A stretch of 64,000 bases of DNA from Corbicula japonica. Lineage: Eukaryota > Mollusca > Bivalvia > Venerida > Cyrenidae. The DNA is taken from assembly GCA_038501625.1 (NCBI GenBank), contig JAZAYU010000254.1:558001-622000 (forward strand), given 5' to 3'. The translations under genes were made by a program, and so were the position numbers. Positions 1 through 12,900 of this stretch are shown in pieces (the first letter of the stretch is position 1; every line of letters begins with the position of its first letter). Under the pieces are notes generated by a model. It was not told the DNA's origin. It made no database searches and was given only the letters and a program-made list of their open reading frames with translations.

Positions 1-162
1 TGATATGCATCGTTTCGTCAATCATTCAATATTGTGTATATATTTATATTATTATGGTTACAAAGACAAATATGATTGAAATAACTTCGTACAACGAAAT
101 GTATTACAAACTAGGCACATTAAATAAAGTTACCATGATTTCATATATTGTAAATTACCTGA

Positions 163-350
163 TTTGCCTCTGACCGTTCCAAGGCGGTAACCCCTCGGGT
201 TCTCATTTTTGTTAATTGTTAGAGGTGTCTCTTTTGAAACTGATCATTTTATTAACCATGCTCTCTCCCTCTCTTCTTCTTGACTGTGTGGGGAGGCTGT
301 TTTTTCTGATTGTGGCGATTCCTGATATGCATATTTCACCTTTTTACCCA
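163..350 (+). repeat. Dispersed repeat R1, copy
   Basis: Carries TGACCGTTCCAAGGCGGTAA, GGGTTCTCA, and GTGGCGATTCCTGATATGCA. These blocks recur in the same order at about a dozen places in this window. Function unknown; the short frames in it are repeat-derived. Confidence 0.7.
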
Positions 351-779
351 GTCCTATCGTTCAGACAAGTATATTATTACACATCTTCCGGAACTCTTGT
401 ATTTTCTATCTTCATATCCGTTTCGATAAAATTCCCAATTATCAAATATAATGTAACTGTTTTATTTTTTTCAGTTTGTATAACGGGTTCCTGTAAGAAT
501 GGACCTACTTGTAAAGACATTAATGCTAAAAGTAACGACATACAAAAATATGTTAACAATTGCGCATAAAGAACGCAAACAAAGTAATATATTTTTTCGT
601 TTTACTTCTTGAACGTTTCTTTTACCAATATTTGAAATCTGTCTCTATTAAATTGTGCGTAATCGCTGTTGTGTCCTGTCTACAATGTTCATGGGACCAA
701 TAAGCATTAGTGTGCTTTTGCATGCAACATTTTTAAGCTGATGGGTGAGTTGGAGTCATTTCACGAAGACAACTTGTAC

Positions 780-1060
780 ATGTTTGTTAATATGTTAACC
801 TGTTGGGGCAAGTGTGAGGTTAGTGCACCCTAGAACCTGGTTTAAACCCCCAGGGGCAATTTGTTTTTGCCACTGACCGTTCCAAGGAGGTATCCCCAAA
901 GTTTTTCTGTTTCGTTAATTATTTGTGGCGTCCTATTTGATTTGACATACTTATATCAAACAAGCTATCTATCTTTCTCTTCTTTTTCGCTGCTTGAGAA
1001 GGCTGTGCTTTGTGAGTGTGGCGATTCCTGATATGCATATTTTACTTTTTGTCAAGTACA
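780..1060 (+). repeat. Dispersed repeat R1, long copy
   Basis: Begins AACCTGTTGGGGCAAGTGTG, continues GTGCACCCTAGAACCTGG and runs to GATTCCTGATATGCATATTT. This is the fuller form of R1 in plus orientation. Confidence 0.75.
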
Positions 1061-1833
1061 TATTATTTAGATTTTTGCTGGAAACTTTATATTCAGAAAC
1101 TCGGACCACTACACTTAACATACCAGGTTCAGCGGTAGCGAAATCCGCGTAAAGGGTAACAGTAAACTTAACAGTAGCACACAATACAAAAGCCACACGG
1201 AGCTCAACATTTTTTAAATTTATTATAATTCTAGGAAACGAATATTTTATATTCTAGGCAAGACTTATTGTCAATTTATTTTACTTCACCCTGACAGTAC
1301 TTGTAAACATGCCATCGTATTTAAAACTAATGACCAGGTAACATCAATAGTATCATTTCAAATTGGTCTACTAATAAATTAGTGACTTGATATTGGTCTT
1401 GGTATTCGTCTGAGGCCGAGGGCACAATCTTATAAAATCTTTAACCCGCTAACAAGCTGAAAACCATATAGGACGACTGGTCGCCATTTCAGCCAATTAG
1501 AAGCTTGAGATTTGAGACTGGATTTAGTTATATGATCACAGTAATCAGAATTAAAATCTACATAAAAGTACAGCATTTTAGGACCGAGTAACAATTTTGA
1601 TACATGCCAAAATATAGCAAACATATAATGCAATTAATCAAGGGAATTCATATTGGCCTCGTAAGTTGGACAGACTGGCCCGAGGTCGAAGGCCATTGTA
1701 TAATCACTTGATAAGTAAATGATTTTCGCATGAAATACTAATTCCAACGTGTCATGTGCGTTATCCAAATTAAGCATTTTTTATTATTAGAGAGGTTCAA
1801 ATTTAAGACGTGTACGTGTACGGGTAGTAGATA

Positions 1834-2937
1834 CACTGAAACCCCTTTAAACCGGACGAGGTCGGGACCGAACAAAATTTCCGGTTTAAAGGGGTTTTGA
1901 CAACTTGACAAAATTCCAACATTTTTTCCAAACGTGGACATTTTGTTCTATATTTTGTACAGAACTGTATTAATAAAAAATAATTAATTATAGTTCTCTG
2001 CGGCTTTTAACCAACAAAAGTAAGATGCATTATTACTTTACAAGGAAATGATCAGCACACTTATTTCAAATTTAAATTTAAAAAAAAAAACTAACCTATG
2101 CATATGTTATTTTTTACACAGCTAATTTATATTGATTGAGTATTGAGGAAGGAAAACCCCTTGAAACAAATAAGTAATAGCCTAATACTAAATGTCACAG
2201 GTGTCATAATTTAAACAAAAAGCTGTGAAACTCAGTTTGTTGCCATATCAAAACCAATCATGACATGCTCTAGCCATACACAAATTCATACAGGACTTTT
2301 GTGAATAAACAAATAATGACAACAATATTGATTAATTTCATTTGCTGTGCACGTATTTTTAAGGGCAGTTCATTTTTTTCAATCTTCTAATAGACCATAC
2401 ATTTCAAAGTTAACATGAACAAACTTATTATGTCGCCACAGATTGGGAAGCATATAGAGTTGCCCTCGTCCGTCCGTCCGCAGGTCCGTCCCCAAATATT
2501 GTGGCATCAACTCCTCCTCAACTATAAGGCGAATTTCTTTCAAACTTGCTCAGATTATCAAACTGCATGAGTAGATGATCGTAAATAAAGGTTTTTTTTC
2601 TGAGACCATGTTTCTGTTATGGCCCTTTGTTATTAAAAATTATATTGCTGCAGTGGGGGCATCAGTTTCCGAGGACACATTCTAGTTTTAATCTTGTCTT
2701 GTTTAAAGGTTTTTTAAAATGGACTAATCCCATATGCGCAAAAATTCTTGTCCGGTTAAAAGAAGTGTTTTATAATGGAAAAATCCAATTTGGGCCATAA
2801 TTCTTGTCCGGTTTCCTGGTAAGTGGTTTCCCGATAAAAGGGGTAATTTATTTAGTAAAAAGTTTGGGAACGGACGATATGTCTAGTTTAAAAGGCTTTC
2901 CATATTAACGGGGTTCCGGTTTAAAGGGGTTTCAATG
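1834..2937. mobile_element. Pogo-like TIR element with nested repeat
   Basis: Inverted ends CA(C/T)TGAAACCCCTTTAAACC with TA on both sides. A second internal inverted copy ends at about 1,903, making a small hairpin. The part at about 2,430-2,700 (CCGTCCGTCCG..., GGGGGCATCAGTTTCC) is another widespread mollusc-type repeat nested inside. Confidence 0.65.
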
Positions 2938-3035
2938 TACATGTACATTTTTTCGCATACTTGTACTGTAACTTAACAAAACAACATATGTTGCTTTTTT
3001 ATGAACACAGAGCATTTCACCGACGTTTTTGTGAT

Positions 3036-3371
3036 AACTTTTTTTAGTTTGTCAAGACCTAATTGAGTCATTACGCTCTTACTGGAAAATATTTATGTTA
3101 GATTTGGTACCTTTTTATAAATAAGTAAACGACATTCCAATTGGATACTTAGCTGAAACTCTTGTTGCTGATCTGGTGATAAACTGTTATGAAAGCGACT
3201 ATATTTAACTTTTTAAGTTTGTAAAGACCTAATTGACTCGTTACGTTCTTCCTGGATAATATTTATGTTTGATTAGGTACCTCTATTTATGAACAATTCC
3301 AATTGGATACTTAGCAGAACCTCGTGTTGCTGATCTGTTGTTATACTGTTATGAAAGCGACTTTATTTAAT
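3036..3371. repeat. 171-bp tandem duplication
   Basis: Two diverged copies with AGACCTAATTGA, GGTACCT, CCAATTGGATACTTAGC and TGTTATGAAAGCGACT in the same order. Function unknown. Confidence 0.75.
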
Positions 3372-5296
3372 CTCTTTTTACCGAACATCAAGATGGCATT
3401 ATTGCAGCCTTTAACAATACCTCGAGGTACCTTGATGATTTATTAAATGCAGACAATAACCATTGTCCACACTGGTCATTAATATTTATCGTAATGAACT
3501 ACAACTTAAAAAAAAACACTTAAAAAACAACAAGCAAATTTTCTTGATTTAAATCATTACAACGACAATGGTTACGTCATTACTAAAATATATTATGATA
3601 AAGATATGTTCTTGTACCGGTACGTGTAGCAAAACTTGTTTGGGTACTACCTCATACAGGTATGTGTTCCGTAAATTAAGAACTAGTTCTTATACAAGTA
3701 AGCGACCTGAAATGTAGCATTTACACGTATTTGACATTGTTTAAAATGGGTGTAAATATTTATTTTAGACGCGACTATTGTAGATCTTGTTCATACTGCA
3801 GAAGTGGCGGATCTAGGGGGGGAGGGGGGTTCGGGGGGGGGGGGGGTTGTATCGGACCGCTGTGATGGTCTTGAGTGTCAAAACTTTGTTTTAACGCATA
3901 TTACTTGCTCTCAGTTCTAACCTGTGTATTGCCAATAAACAACTTCGCACCCCTGCACACTTGCCACTGTATGTGACCAATCTGCTTAAATTTGTAATCA
4001 AAACGGCGGCGAGTCATCCAAGACAAAAAGTAATGACCACGAGCACAAATGCTGTAAGTTGGCATAGAGTAATTTACTGCATTAGGTAGAGCCGTGAACA
4101 AATCATATAAAATAAAAATGCTTCAAAAATATGCCGAGCGCGTCAATGTCGTTCCAGGATTTTAGGACCAAAATCTTTACACATTCGTTTCTGCTTTAAT
4201 TGGACAGTGCTTCAAAAGGGAACGAATTTCACGCTGTTCACGAATATAAAGCATTCAAATGTAAAACAAATCCACGGCCTTAACATACTTAAATTGCATC
4301 ACTACTGCTGACAAGGAAATAATTAAAATCAAGTATGAAGGAGCAGCTCAAAACCTGTTATAAATTTCCCACATAATACCTTTCCGGGGAAGCAGCCCCC
4401 CCCCCCCCCCCCCCCCTAGATTAGTTAGGACTCTTACATTCATTGTGGCCTTTTACAAACATCATTTATTGAGAACCCTGGAAGTTTCCGAAGGACTGAT
4501 GTTTTAGCTCAGTTGCAAATTGACACGCTGTTAATAACACGACTCGCTGAGTCGAACCCCTTGCTGAAAGCCTGGATCCCCCACTGATAATTTTAGAAAT
4601 CCCCGTGAAATTTAAGTTGTGCACACAAAGCATAACAAGATAATTGAATTTTTCGATAATGTTTTTCTCGTGTGATAGCTGAGAAGGAAACTCATTTATG
4701 CCATATGAAAGTATATCACCCGCGTGATAATACTTAGCTTTAGGTACGTTGTCAATGAATGTTAAAGTTACAAAAAGCACAAGTGGTTGTGTTTATGACG
4801 CTTTGTATTGCACGTTCTTGGTAATTAGAATTTATTTGACTGAATTAAGCGTTTAATATTTAATTCGTCATTTATAACAAAACTGTAATTCTTGACCAAT
4901 TAAAACAAATTAGCCAGTTTTGAAATTCGCTCTTCGCAATGTTTACCCCGTAAGTCTGCACATTCAAATCGTTTTCTATGAATTTAATTTTCCATAGTGT
5001 ATCAGTTAAGAGTATTCGATCTATAATTAATTAGTCTCGGCAAAAACAAGTCAATATCACTTATATTTCGGAAAGTTTTTTTATTTTACTTTCGTCGTTT
5101 GTATATTTTCCTCACGACAAAAACACTTTAATTTGAAATGTTACCTATAAAAGTAAAATAATCATCAATAAATCATAAAAAAGTAAAACAAGAAGAAAAC
5201 AACACACTAAAGAACTCATAGTCTAAAACATTTTTAGCCTTAATTGACTACAATCCTTTGTTCAAAACATCGTGAACATACTTTACTTGCAACATA
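3372..5296. other. Non-coding stretch
   Basis: Downstream of the VWDE-like gene. It has the G and C homopolymers and otherwise no frame, RNA gene or repeat that I can support. Confidence 0.6.
4396..4416. repeat. C homopolymer
   Basis: A run of 21 C. A related G-rich stretch with interruptions lies at 3,815-3,846. Confidence 0.9.
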
Positions 5297-5472
5297 CAGT
5301 GAAACCTCTCCATTATGGACACCTAAGGGACTGAGGAAAGTGTCCTTAATAGCGGGTTGTCCTTAGTTGTGGGTTTGAATAAAAAAGAAAAGAACATGGC
5401 TGTTCTTTAAAAAATTGTCCGTAATACTTGGGTGCCCGTAATATCGAGTGTCCGCAATGGGGGGTTTTACTG
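5297..5472. mobile_element. Pogo-like miniature element
   Basis: Ends CAGTGAAACCTCTCCATT and GGGGGGTTTTACTG, flanked by TA. 176 bp, no coding capacity. Confidence 0.7.
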
Positions 5473-5588
5473 TAATAATTTAACAATAAAGAAAACGCCG
5501 TTTGGTTATTCATTTGTTTTGACGAGGCCTTTCAGTTTGTTTGAAATATATGAAATTTGTCCTGTTTTCTAAGAATGCGAGTAAAATA

Positions 5589-6543
5589 CAGTCCAATCGC
5601 GATGATTCAAAATGCGATGACTCGATATATCGGTCTGACTCGACATGAAACGCCAGTCCAGTCTATTCTTCTTTTAAGTTCAATGTAATAAAGATGTGAT
5701 GATTTGATATTCGGCGAGTCAAAAAATGCGCTGACTCGAAATAAGGGCGTAGCCCCGAGTGATATATATCTACGCAGCTGAACGACTCCCCGTGAATTAT
5801 CCTGCGATAATTCACCGGAAGCTATTGATTATTTCAATTCTAACACGACACATCTGACTGAATAAGCGAAATAATCATAACTCAATTTTAGCGCGTCGTA
5901 ATAAGCGCAAATGGGTTATAAGATCGGCAGTTAGTGTTTACTCCCTAAACATCTTCAAAAACTGATAATAAATAAAAGATTAAATAACAAACTTGAATAC
6001 ATGTCCATCCAACCGCGCATTTAGCACTCTCCAGTCGTCGTTCGAACCGTATGTGTCATTCCAACGGTTTGATACTGAACCAGAAAATAACATGTAAACA
6101 ACGGAAATGACGTGACGTCGTTTAAGTGGCGCGTTAACGTCACCTAAACGTTGCTGCAAAATAGCAAAAAATAATTATAGTATTTTATCTAAATATATAA
6201 AATAAACATTATTCTATTACTGTGGTATCATCATATTACGCGCGGGTAAACATTTCGCGTATTCTGTGCTTTCTTAAATGCGCGAAATCAAATCCCAGCG
6301 AAAAATACAATTGTCACGTGATAAGTTTATACCGACATGTAATAAGTAATAGCCGTGCCCACGCGCGATGAATTATCGTGTAATAATTCACAGCAAATTC
6401 AATGGGAAAAACGTCAAGTCGTATTAGAATTATAAACATCTCGTACATGTACGAAATTACTTGAGATGCGATGATTCGACATACGCGATGACTCGAATAA
6501 ATCGGGCGGAGTCCAAGCATTTTGAGTCATCGCAATTGGACTG
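5589..6543. mobile_element. TIR element, 955 bp, TA-flanked
   Basis: CAGTCCAATCGCGATGATTC at the left and its inverse (GAGTCATCGCAATTGGACTG) at the right, both flanked by TA. Sub-terminal GATGACTCGA motifs are repeated inside both ends. No transposase. It abuts the 3' end of the VWDE-like gene. Confidence 0.75.
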
Positions 6544-6585
6544 TAGTTTTTGCAATTAATTATTGGACACGATGATAGATTGTAT

Positions 6586-6591
6586 TTTATT
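6586..6591 (-). terminator. Candidate polyadenylation signal
   Basis: AATAAA on the minus strand about 77 bases after the VWDE-like stop codon. The next TIR element begins about 40 bases further on, so the 3' untranslated region may end at or just inside that element. Confidence 0.5.
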
Positions 6592-6667
6592 AATAAAACA
6601 TGCTAAAGATAATATTTGCCGAAGTACGCTGTGCTATATAAATCAACCAAAACTCGGCTAATTTCTC

Positions 6668-6920
6668 TCAGTCAAAATCGAGGTCTATCACAGACGGCCC
6701 TCTCGTCGACGTGTTCGTAGCTTGTCTCTCAGTTTTCAACCTTCGCTTGTCAAATCCTGTCCGTGAAATTGAAGCCTCCTTTGTAGATACTAACCGATTT
6801 GACAATGCGGACATTTCAGCGCATTTGAGGCGTTGATTCAGAGATGGGTGTTCTGGGTGAAGTGCAAACGGATTCTTCTCACGTTGTTCAAAGTCTTTCG
6901 AAAAGTAGCTGAATCTGGAC
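6668..6920 (-). CDS. VWDE-like exon 24: cytoplasmic tail and stop
   Basis: Phase 2 acceptor TACTCAAG. It encodes SRFSYFSKDFEQREKNPFAL, then a Ser/Thr/Arg-rich tail ending STRGPSVIDLDFD and TGA. Several SxxR/RxxT patches could be kinase sites, which is inference. The intron before it is about 3.1 kb. Confidence 0.75.
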
Positions 6921-9900
6921 CTTGAGTACAAAGAAAACACAACTTCGTTCAAGTTAATATCATCATGATATTTTTTTACTGCACTACTCAGAACTAAAGC
7001 AATACTAAAACAATGTGTGAGCATGCTCAAACTATTGCAGATTACGTCATCAGAATAATGTGTTTCTGAGTGTGGAGATTTCTGATAAGCACATTTTACT
7101 TTTTGTAAAATTAAAATATATGTCATGTTTAACTTACTACAGTAAAACCCCTCATTAAGACCACCCCGAAATTAAGATCACCTCGCTAATAAGACCACAG
7201 TTCTGATGTCCCATTTTACAGTTTTGCACTCTTTTCTACCCCTATATAAAGATCACCCACTATTAAGACCACTTTTTCCCAGTCCCAATGGTGGTCTTAA
7301 TAGCGGGGTTTCACTTATTTAAACAGAGATCAAGTTAACATAAATATAAAATATAATAGGGCATGTCAACTTTGAAACAATTCGGAATTTGAGATACAAA
7401 ATGTATTATAATTACAATATGCAGTCTGCGGTTTCGTGTTGTGTTGCATGTATAAACAATATAACGCGATACCAAGCAGGTGTTATCAGTAGGTGTTTTG
7501 TTATTAAACATGTGTGGTCGGAGATTGGATGTGAAGATGGACATTGGAAGGCGGAGTAAAGTTCAGGATTTTCTCAAAGTGTTTACAACATATTTATGGG
7601 AATTATTTATTATTAGACAACGGACATTTGGCAATGTTTACATTGGCGTGTTTACATTGACGTTACCTGTAAACAATGAAATAATATTTTAATCGTTGTT
7701 TAATACAAAGCGTTAAACTCCCAATACTTGTCCCATTTGCCGAGTGGTCTAAGACGCAGTCATTTAAACACTTAAAAAAGCAATGGTAGCAACGCTGTTA
7801 TAGGTTGTAGGTTCGAAAAATGTTTTCGTTCACATTTAAAAAATATATATATATTTTATACAATATTTATTTCCGCGATAAGATTAACTGAAGCAAAATA
7901 CTTTTATAATGCTTTAAGATGACTGCAGTAAAAAAAATATAAATCCCAAGCTCAGAATTAAAATGGTTTATAATCTGCATCAATTAAAATCAATAAATAT
8001 TTTAAGTTATTTTTGTTAAAGATTTGAAGCAATTAAAAACATATTAAAAACCTCATCGTAAACTAATGAATACATGTATAGTCATCAAGCCATCTAGGTT
8101 TGAACGCCCGCAACTCGGGTTTTGCAATATTCTGAGTTTTATTAGAAATATCCCTATCTGATCCCCATCTAATTATGGATTAAGAATTATTTAAGAATTA
8201 TTTTTCAACAGATAGAATATACTACGTAGACTACTTGTTAATATTGGAAACCAAAACTGATGTGATATGTCGCTGATTAACTTACAAATAAAACAAACAA
8301 AATCATTATTGATAATACTCTGGCAATGTATGCGCAATCGTGAGGTGCAATTAACATCCGGTGGTCATTTTTAGTCGTTAATCCCTGTCACGTACAGCTA
8401 ATTTAGCGTAAATTGACATCCGGTGGTCATTTAAGTCGTTAATCCCTGTCACGTGCAGCTAATTGAGCGTATCGATGACTATCTTTAGTGTACCAAAACA
8501 TACCCGACATAAGAATACTGGTGCGGCAAAGTTAAAATATTACGGAGGCAGGCCCCATGCCACCCCGTTGACTACGCCTATGCAAGACACGAAATTTACA
8601 GGCCAAGAGAAGCTTAATGGCTGTTTTTTTCTGGGCATAGAACTACTATTGCATTCACAGAAATTGCCATAGACAACAGTGGACAGATTTGAAAGTGATT
8701 TCTTAGTCACAAAAATGATGCCCAGTAATTTATGCTAATGCAGCAAATCGGAGGCCAGTTGCCATTCTCCGGCAACTGTGGTTTGCCGTTGATAAAATTT
8801 ATCCGAACAAAACTCCGTAAAAAAACGACACCATTTTCTGCTTCGCAACGCGTAGTGCATATCGTTTAAACCATTACGTCGATATAGTATTCAATTTGAG
8901 CACGCGGTTAAGGAAATGAAAACATATTATGTTTTCAATTCCGCAACTCATTTCCGCAACTGCGTTCACAAATTGAATACTATTATAATATCTACTTAAT
9001 GGTTCAAACGATAACTATTATTAATGTATCTGTACTGTAAGTAGTATTCCAAGATACCACCTTTCACAGATTGTAAGATTTGTTGCAAAACGTGTATGCA
9101 GAAGAAAAGATATTGTGTTGATTTTATGAAATGTACACTTAAATCTTGATATTTAAAAAAGAAGCCGAATGTATAAGTAACTGTCAATAAATATCATCGT
9201 ACAAACTAATGTGTTAAACAATAATGAAAAAAAACAATATCTTTCTACACGTAGGAACAGGCAAAATTAAACAATAATAAAGTAATATACGTTCGATTAA
9301 CATGTTTTTACATAAAAAATAAAAATAAAAATGAACTTAAATATCACACGGAAAAGGTGAACGCGTAAAGATTATTTTAAAGAAAGCTCGTCAATGTAAT
9401 ATCCTTTTGGGTAATGACACTGTTTTCTAGACAGACAACCATAACGTTTTACAACGTGAATAAAAAGGCTCCCCAAAGCCCGCATTGGTTAAATATCGAA
9501 ATCCTGTTGCGTAAAAGTTCATATGCTTTTATACATTTTAAACCCGGAACCTAAAGCTTCATTAAATTCAGAAAATCACAGTTGAAAAGCTTAAGTTTAA
9601 ATGAAGCATACACGTATTTATTCAGAAGTATGTGAAGTTAGTTTAGAATTTTAATCATGATTAGCCATCCTATTGAATAACGGCAAAAACCGCAATTTGA
9701 CGTAAAACACAAAATACACTAAGCAACGCAATTTAAATTGACAACATAGTTTAATAAACTGTAAACGATGTAGGTAAATTGATGAATGACTTAGCCAGTC
9801 ATATCATGATGGTGACATGTATTAATTGAACAGTAAAAGGAATGTATAATACTAATATAAGATTTCTAAAATCGCCATTCAAATACGATTAGAATACAAA

Positions 9901-12900
9901 AAGTAGTTCTACTGTTAACAGTAGTAGTCCGGAATCAGAATATAATTAATATAACTGATCATTCGACTTTCAAATTGATCTTAACGTTATAGTTTAAAGC
10001 AACTCACCAAGCTGTTTTTGCCACCGCCGGTCGTTCTAAACATTTTGGTCCTCCATTGGGAAATTCCTCGAGTTGGCTGTAAAGAAGAAAAAAAAAGAAT
10101 TTCGATTTAATAAGAAATTGAAAAAAAGACAAAACATTTTAAGCTTTTCTATATGTTCTTTGAAATACAAAGTTGTTCAGTCATTATTATCATATTTTCA
10201 TAGGTTGGAAAATTCAGTTAAACGTAGCAATATTGGCAGATACTCCTCAGAGATCAAAACATCCAAATTTCTATTTAATTATCATATATTAACAACCTGT
10301 TAGGTTTGACTTTCTTTTGCAGACATAATTTCCATACGAGAAAAACGGTGATGCCAATAGCAAGCAGGCCAACAGTTGCCGTAGTAACCGCAATAACACG
10401 AACTCTAGAGCTAGAATGTTCATCAATGCCATCACAACCTACGTCTTGAACAAAAATAAAAATGTTAGTGTTTATTGAAAAATAAATCTTTTTTTGTCGT
10501 TTTGTTTGTTTTCGCAGATAATAACCGGTATGTAAAGAAAGGATAAAATTGTAATACAAAGGTAAAATATGCACATGAGGAATGGCAACATCCGGAGCAC
10601 ACAGCCTCCCAACAATGCTAACAAGAAGAAAGGAAAAACAAAGAACATGGGAAAAAAATAAAGTTAGTTAAAATTTACTTGCGATTTCGATAAATCATTA
10701 ACAATTGTATTAAAACAAACATGGCATATACTAATCACACAACCTAAATAGAGTAAAGTGTATGAATATGTGTTGACTTAAGTGTTATGATATGTTTTAC
10801 CTCTATTTATCTAGAGCCTATGTTCAATACATGAACTGGTGTTTTTGTTAACACCTAATAATTACAAATAAAACATGATGATTAAGATGCATTTTTTACA
10901 AATTATACAGTATAGAACCTAAAATATGTTTGTCTTTTAAACTAAACTTTATTAGCTGGAGTAAAACGAAGGCATCTTACCTTGAGTCCAATTGTAAACG
11001 TCATTGTCAGTTTGGCAAACAATACAACTGTTAGATGTATGTTTCTGGCCATTTTCAACACATTTTCCGTCAATGAAGCAGAAGCTGTCCTAATTGATAT
11101 AATTTATTATAATTATAATCAATTTTACATGAACCTCCAAATTGGTTTGGCGTAGTTGTTGTTACCAAAAATGTTGACGAAATACTCGTAGAAATTTCTA
11201 CTTAAAAACACTTATCAAATAAGTAAAAGTCTGAAACATGCAAATCGAGAATTACACACAACAGAGTGATTAGTTGATCAATATAAAATAGGACGACACG
11301 AACAATTAACGTTAAAGTGATCCAGAGGGGTGTCAACAGTTTACATTTAATATATCGATTATAATGTGAAAAATCAGTGTTTTAGCTGAGGGAGAGGGTA
11401 TTGGGAATCTGGTCAATGTTCAATGCCACTGTCAGATATCTGGATTACACGACGTTCCGTATGCTCAAATAACATTTACAGAAATAAAATCCAGAAAAAG
11501 AGAATTTTCAAATTTGAAAGTCGGAGTCTAAACTGTGTATAGTAACATGAGTAAGGATGACATAACGACAAAGTATCAACCGTAATCTTAATATAATGAC
11601 CACTGACTAGATAACAAACACAAACTGTTGTAGCATCACCTTCATCGATATTACGGTGTCACCGTTCGATGTGCTTTGTACTTTCTGACATGTAGAATCA
11701 TAGACATACGTTTTCACATATGTTCCGTAGTTGACGCCATTATTACTGATTGCAAAACCATACATTAATGCAAATGATGACGTCCTTCCTAAAATATGCT
11801 CATCATTTACGCAGCAAACTCCTGTAAATAAATCTTCGTATTCCCCTTGGTTCGAGCCTGACCATATTTTCTCTGTATCTGTTTTCGATAAAACCTATAA
11901 GTACATTCACAACTAATTTAAACTGATTTGTGTAAGATTCGCAGAATGTTGAAAACAATGTCCTGAAGACTGATATTGATGTCCTAATTTCATTAGCTTG
12001 AATATGCCGGGAATTACAATAATTTTGACAAATTGAAAACTGAATGCATTAAAACAGGATATATATTGGTAATAAGTCTATTGATAGGTAAATGATATGA
12101 AAAACTCACTTCCGTCTGTTTCTGCTACTAAAAACAAACTAAGTCTCTGAACAAGTGACACAAAAGAAAAAATCAGTTTCGAATCATTTAACTATATGGA
12201 ACATATCCCGAAGTCGTAACTCGTTTGAAATAATCTTAACGACTGTATGGATATTTTTACCTTCTTATCTATTTCCATTTTCATTTGTTTCTAAGAAATT
12301 TTATATACTGCATTTTATTTAATATCATTATCAGGCTAGCGAATATTATTCAATTACGACCAAAAACGACGCCATCCCTTTATAACTGTCTAAACTAAAT
12401 CGTATTTGCTTAATGAAATTGAGTCTGTCAGTTAAATCTGAGTTAGGTAAAACATCACTACAACTTGATACTTCTGGAATAACCATAGATCAGATTAGGA
12501 CAAAATCGGCCAATGCCATCGTATTATCAATACTAACATTTTCGCAAACAGTTAAACCATCCCGAAGAAATATATTTCCAACTGATTAGGCATTTGGCAT
12601 CATGAACAAACTTTTGTGCAACAAAAAGTTTAGTTAAAAACTCGTTTTGTTGTCATTGCCCTTCACTAATCCGTTTATACATAAATACGTAACCCAGGTC
12701 CCCACATTGCCCTGCAAAATTCCGTTTATTCATAAATACTTAACCCAAGTCCCTACTTACAGGAGCATACATGAACATATTTATCTGGTAAATTGTTAAT
12801 TACAGTGTTAGCAATTAACACGTACTTTGTAAACATCTATCGTACAATGAAAATTATCAAGCAGATCATCAGTTCGAAGAGTGAAACACTGACAGTCATC

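Noticed and set aside
2460..2510. GTCCGTCCGTCCG as a minisatellite
   Set aside because: It is too short and belongs to a widespread mollusc-type repeat nested in the TIR element.
8350..8473. CRISPR-like or satellite array
   Set aside because: Only two copies of a 62-bp unit, in an intron of a eukaryotic gene.
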